Below, in pieces: positions 5,704 through 7,098 of a stretch of DNA of 7,098 nucleotides. Positions within the stretch are counted from its first letter, which is position 1. Every line of letters begins with the position of its first letter. This DNA is from CAZFZQ01 sp964522845. Its GTDB lineage: Bacteria > Patescibacteriota > Patescibacteriia > GCA-002772895. The notes beneath the pieces are model-generated. The model was not told where the DNA came from. It made no database searches and worked only from the letters and a program-made list of their open reading frames with translations. Location of the stretch: assembly GCA_964522845.1 (NCBI GenBank), contig CAZFZQ010000044.1, positions 1 through 7,098 of the forward strand, in the 5' to 3' direction. Made by a program: the position numbers and the translations under genes.

Positions 5704-5774
5704 TGTCATTCTGAGCGGAGCGAAGAATCTCGTAATTATTTAAATAGAGATCCTTCATTGCATTCAGGATGACA
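5704..5774. repeat. Imperfect inverted repeat of the TGTCATTCTGAGCG type
   Basis: A 28-nt left arm (5704-5731, starting TGTCATTCTGAGCG and ending GAATCTC) is complementary at 21 of 28 positions to the right arm (5747-5774, ending CAGGATGACA). The loop is 15 nt and AT-rich. Three of the seven differences become G-U pairs in plus-strand RNA. Sequences of this wording are common as dispersed inverted repeats in many bacterial genomes, from my general knowledge. It fills the gap between nrtR and the nadD operator, has no T-run, and encodes nothing visible. Confidence 0.75.
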
Positions 5775-5814
5775 GATGCGGGTTAATAATTAATTTTTTT
5801 TTGCCTGATAGTTG

Positions 5815-5829
5815 GTGTATAAAATACAC
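5815..5829. promoter_or_regulatory. NrtR operator candidate 2, over the nadD promoter
   Basis: GTGTAT-AAA-ATACAC differs from the site before nrtR only at the central base, and both are followed by TAA. It contains TATAAA (5818-5823) and TAAAAT (5820-5825), either of which could serve as the -10 box of nadD. The -35 is unclear; TTGCCT at 5801 is too close for normal spacing. Binding here would cover the promoter and repress nadD-nadE. Confidence 0.8.
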
Positions 5830-5896
5830 TAACAAAAGAGGCAAAAATATATCATTTGTAATTTTTGTAATGAAAAATTATTCCATAAAAGGTCTT

Positions 5897-6490
5897 ATGA
5901 AAAAAATTGCCATTTTCGGCGGAAGCTTCAATCCGCCGGGGATACACCATATAGAAATCGTAAAAAATTTAAGCCGTTATTTTGACGAGGTTATTGTTGT
6001 GCCTTGCGGAACGCGTCCGGATAAGCCGGGCGTGGGCGCGATACCCGCAATTCACCGCATCAAAATGGCTGAGATGGCTTTTGGCAATATGCCCAAAGTG
6101 CGCCTGGATTGTTTGGATCTTGAAAAAAATATTTACAGGCGCACGCATGAGCTGCAATCTTTTTATGAAGATGAGGGCGAGATTTGGCACGTCGTGGGCG
6201 GAGATATAATCGCGGGCGGCGGGCGGGGCGAGTCATTAATTCAGAAAATTTGGGAACGGGGAATTAAGATGTGGAATGAATTGAATTTTGCGGTTTTGCC
6301 ACGCGAAGGCATCCAATTTGATGATTGCGATCTTCCGCCGAAAAATAAACTTTATTACGTGAGGCGTCAGGGCTCAAGTTCGAAAATCAGAAAAAAAATT
6401 TCCGCGGGTGAAAGCATTAAAGGCCTGGTTTTAAAAAAGATAGAAAATTATATTATTGAAAATAAATTATATGTATCGTCTGGCGGATGA
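5897..6490 (+). CDS. nadD: Nicotinate-nucleotide adenylyltransferase, NadD-like
   Basis: The 197-residue enzyme is predicted to join nicotinate mononucleotide with ATP to form deamido-NAD, the step before NAD synthetase. The nucleotidyltransferase core opens with MKKIAIFGGSFNPPGIHH: the usual H/T-x-G-H motif reads G-I-H-H, with the second histidine (H18) kept. IWHVVGGDIIAG (97-107) and W126 follow the family G-x-D...W pattern, and GSSSKIRKKISAGES (159-173) matches the C-terminal SSTxIR motif, followed by LVLKKIENYI. I chose ATG 5897 because the protein then begins exactly at the fold's first strand and AAAAGG lies just ahead (5887-5892). An in-frame TTG at 5801 is upstream of the operator and so not credible; ATG 5870 is possible but lacks an SD. 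A palindrome matching that of nrtR precedes it. It overlaps nadE by 20 bp. The altered motif leaves some room for a related adenylyltransferase. Confidence 0.85.
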   Translation: MKKIAIFGGSFNPPGIHHIEIVKNLSRYFDEVIVVPCGTRPDKPGVGAIPAIHRIKMAEMAFGNMPKVRLDCLDLEKNIYRRTHELQSFYEDEGEIWHVVGGDIIAGGGRGESLIQKIWERGIKMWNELNFAVLPREGIQFDDCDLPPKNKLYYVRRQGSSSKIRKKISAGESIKGLVLKKIENYIIENKLYVSSGG

Positions 6491-7098
6491 AAAAATAAAA
6501 ATTGTTGTGGCTCGCGGGGCGGCGGCTCTTTTTGAATATTGCCGCAAACACGGAATTCATTATACTGTGGCCGGTTCTTCCGGCGGGCTGGATAGCGCTA
6601 TAACGCTGGGATTTGCGGAGCGGGCATGTATTTTAGCGAAAGCCGCAAATTACCCATTAACTTCGGTAGGGCTCATTATGCCCTGCAAATCAAAACCGGA
6701 GGCCGAGAGGCTGGGGCGCGAGGCAATAAAAAAATTTAACGCCAAAGAAATCAGAATTGATTTATCGGCGTCGTTTGAATTTCTTTACAGTTCTATTTTT
6801 GCGGAGACGAATAAACAAATAAAAAATTTGTTGGATAAATACGGCGGCGGGCCGGCGGGGGAATGGAAGTGGTCGGAAAAAGTGGCCGCGGGAAATATAA
6901 AATCGCGTTTGCGCATGCTTTGTGGAACGTATCACGTAGCACGGATGTTGAAGGGCGTGGTTTTGTCAACGGATAATTTGTCGGAATACTGGATGGCCTT
7001 CTGGACTTTGCATGGTGATGTGGGTGATTTTGGAATTATCCAAAATTTAATGAAAGGGTTGGAACTTTATGACGTGGCGCGATATTTGGGCGTGCCGA
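6471..7098 (+). CDS. nadE: NAD+ synthetase, C-terminus cut by window edge
   Basis: From ATG 6471 the frame stays open to the window end (209 codons seen). The enzyme amidates deamido-NAD to NAD using ATP. The PP-loop ATPase motif VAGSSGGLDSAITLG is at 33-47 (SGGLDS 37-42), NIKSRLRMLCGTYHVA at 142-157 matches the N-x-x-x-R-x-R-M segment, and STDNLSEYWMAFWTLHGD at 166-183 corresponds to the family's GT(G/D)NxSE...GD block. The synthetase domain starts at once, with no N-terminal glutaminase domain, so the form is probably ammonia-dependent unless glutaminase activity comes from elsewhere. The start lies inside the 3' end of nadD without a visible SD, suggesting translational coupling and shared control by the operator before nadD. 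I saw no other in-frame ATG near the junction: the ATGA at 6487 is in another frame and stops at once. Confidence 0.92.
   Translation, partial: MYRLADEKIKIVVARGAAALFEYCRKHGIHYTVAGSSGGLDSAITLGFAERACILAKAANYPLTSVGLIMPCKSKPEAERLGREAIKKFNAKEIRIDLSASFEFLYSSIFAETNKQIKNLLDKYGGGPAGEWKWSEKVAAGNIKSRLRMLCGTYHVARMLKGVVLSTDNLSEYWMAFWTLHGDVGDFGIIQNLMKGLELYDVARYLGVP

Noticed and set aside
5783..5802. The AT-only palindrome TTAATAATTAA followed by a T-run, as a terminator for nrtR
   Set aside because: A 5-bp A-T stem with a 1-nt loop is too weak to act as a terminator, and it may instead be part of the nadD promoter region.
5801..5896. A 32-residue N-terminal extension of NadD from TTG 5801
   Set aside because: It would run through the operator and -10 region. 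The nucleotidyltransferase fold begins directly after ATG 5897.

Overview
The window holds eight bacterial protein-coding genes packed closely together. Two are cut by the window edges. Nothing in it identifies the host securely. Moderate GC with many A/T-rich codons, gaps of roughly 90-200 bp, several genes without a Shine-Dalgarno (SD) sequence, and a VanW/PG-binding membrane protein next to a small NAD-salvage set would fit a Patescibacteria/CPR-type (Parcubacteria-like) genome. That placement is an inference from style, not from a marker gene. No rRNA, tRNA, CRISPR array, transposase or phage gene was seen, and no stretch longer than about 300 bases lacks a gene.

Left part, minus strand (1-1729): a membrane-anchored VanW-family protein runs off the left edge. 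Upstream of it on the same strand is a small heat-shock protein (Hsp20). A 139-bp element with 25-nt imperfect inverted ends separates the two. The hsp20 promoter lies back-to-back with, and overlaps, the promoter of the next gene on the plus strand, and the hsp20 mRNA is predicted to be almost leaderless.

Middle part, plus strand (1756-4920): three single-gene transcription units follow one another. Each has a TTGACA -35 box, a strong SD and a rho-independent terminator. They encode an ADP-ribosylglycohydrolase-family enzyme, a compact HD-GYP-like HD-domain protein, and an unrecognised 369-residue protein whose N-terminus looks like a degenerate response-regulator receiver. A perfect 13-bp palindrome lies between promoter and SD of the third gene.

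Right part, plus strand (4924-7098): this is an NAD-biosynthesis regulon. It comprises an NrtR-type regulator (Nudix-like sensor domain plus winged helix), a nadD-like nicotinate-nucleotide adenylyltransferase, and a nadE NAD synthetase that overlaps nadD by 20 bp and runs off the right edge. Two nearly identical palindromes (GTGTAT-AWA-ATACAC) sit exactly where repressor sites should be, one over the nrtR transcription start and one over the likely -10 region of nadD. This supports an autoregulated NrtR circuit controlling the last two steps of NAD formation. The nearby ADP-ribosylglycohydrolase would release ADP-ribose, the known ligand class of NrtR proteins, so the window may hold both the NAD switch and a source of its signal. 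That last link is inference.
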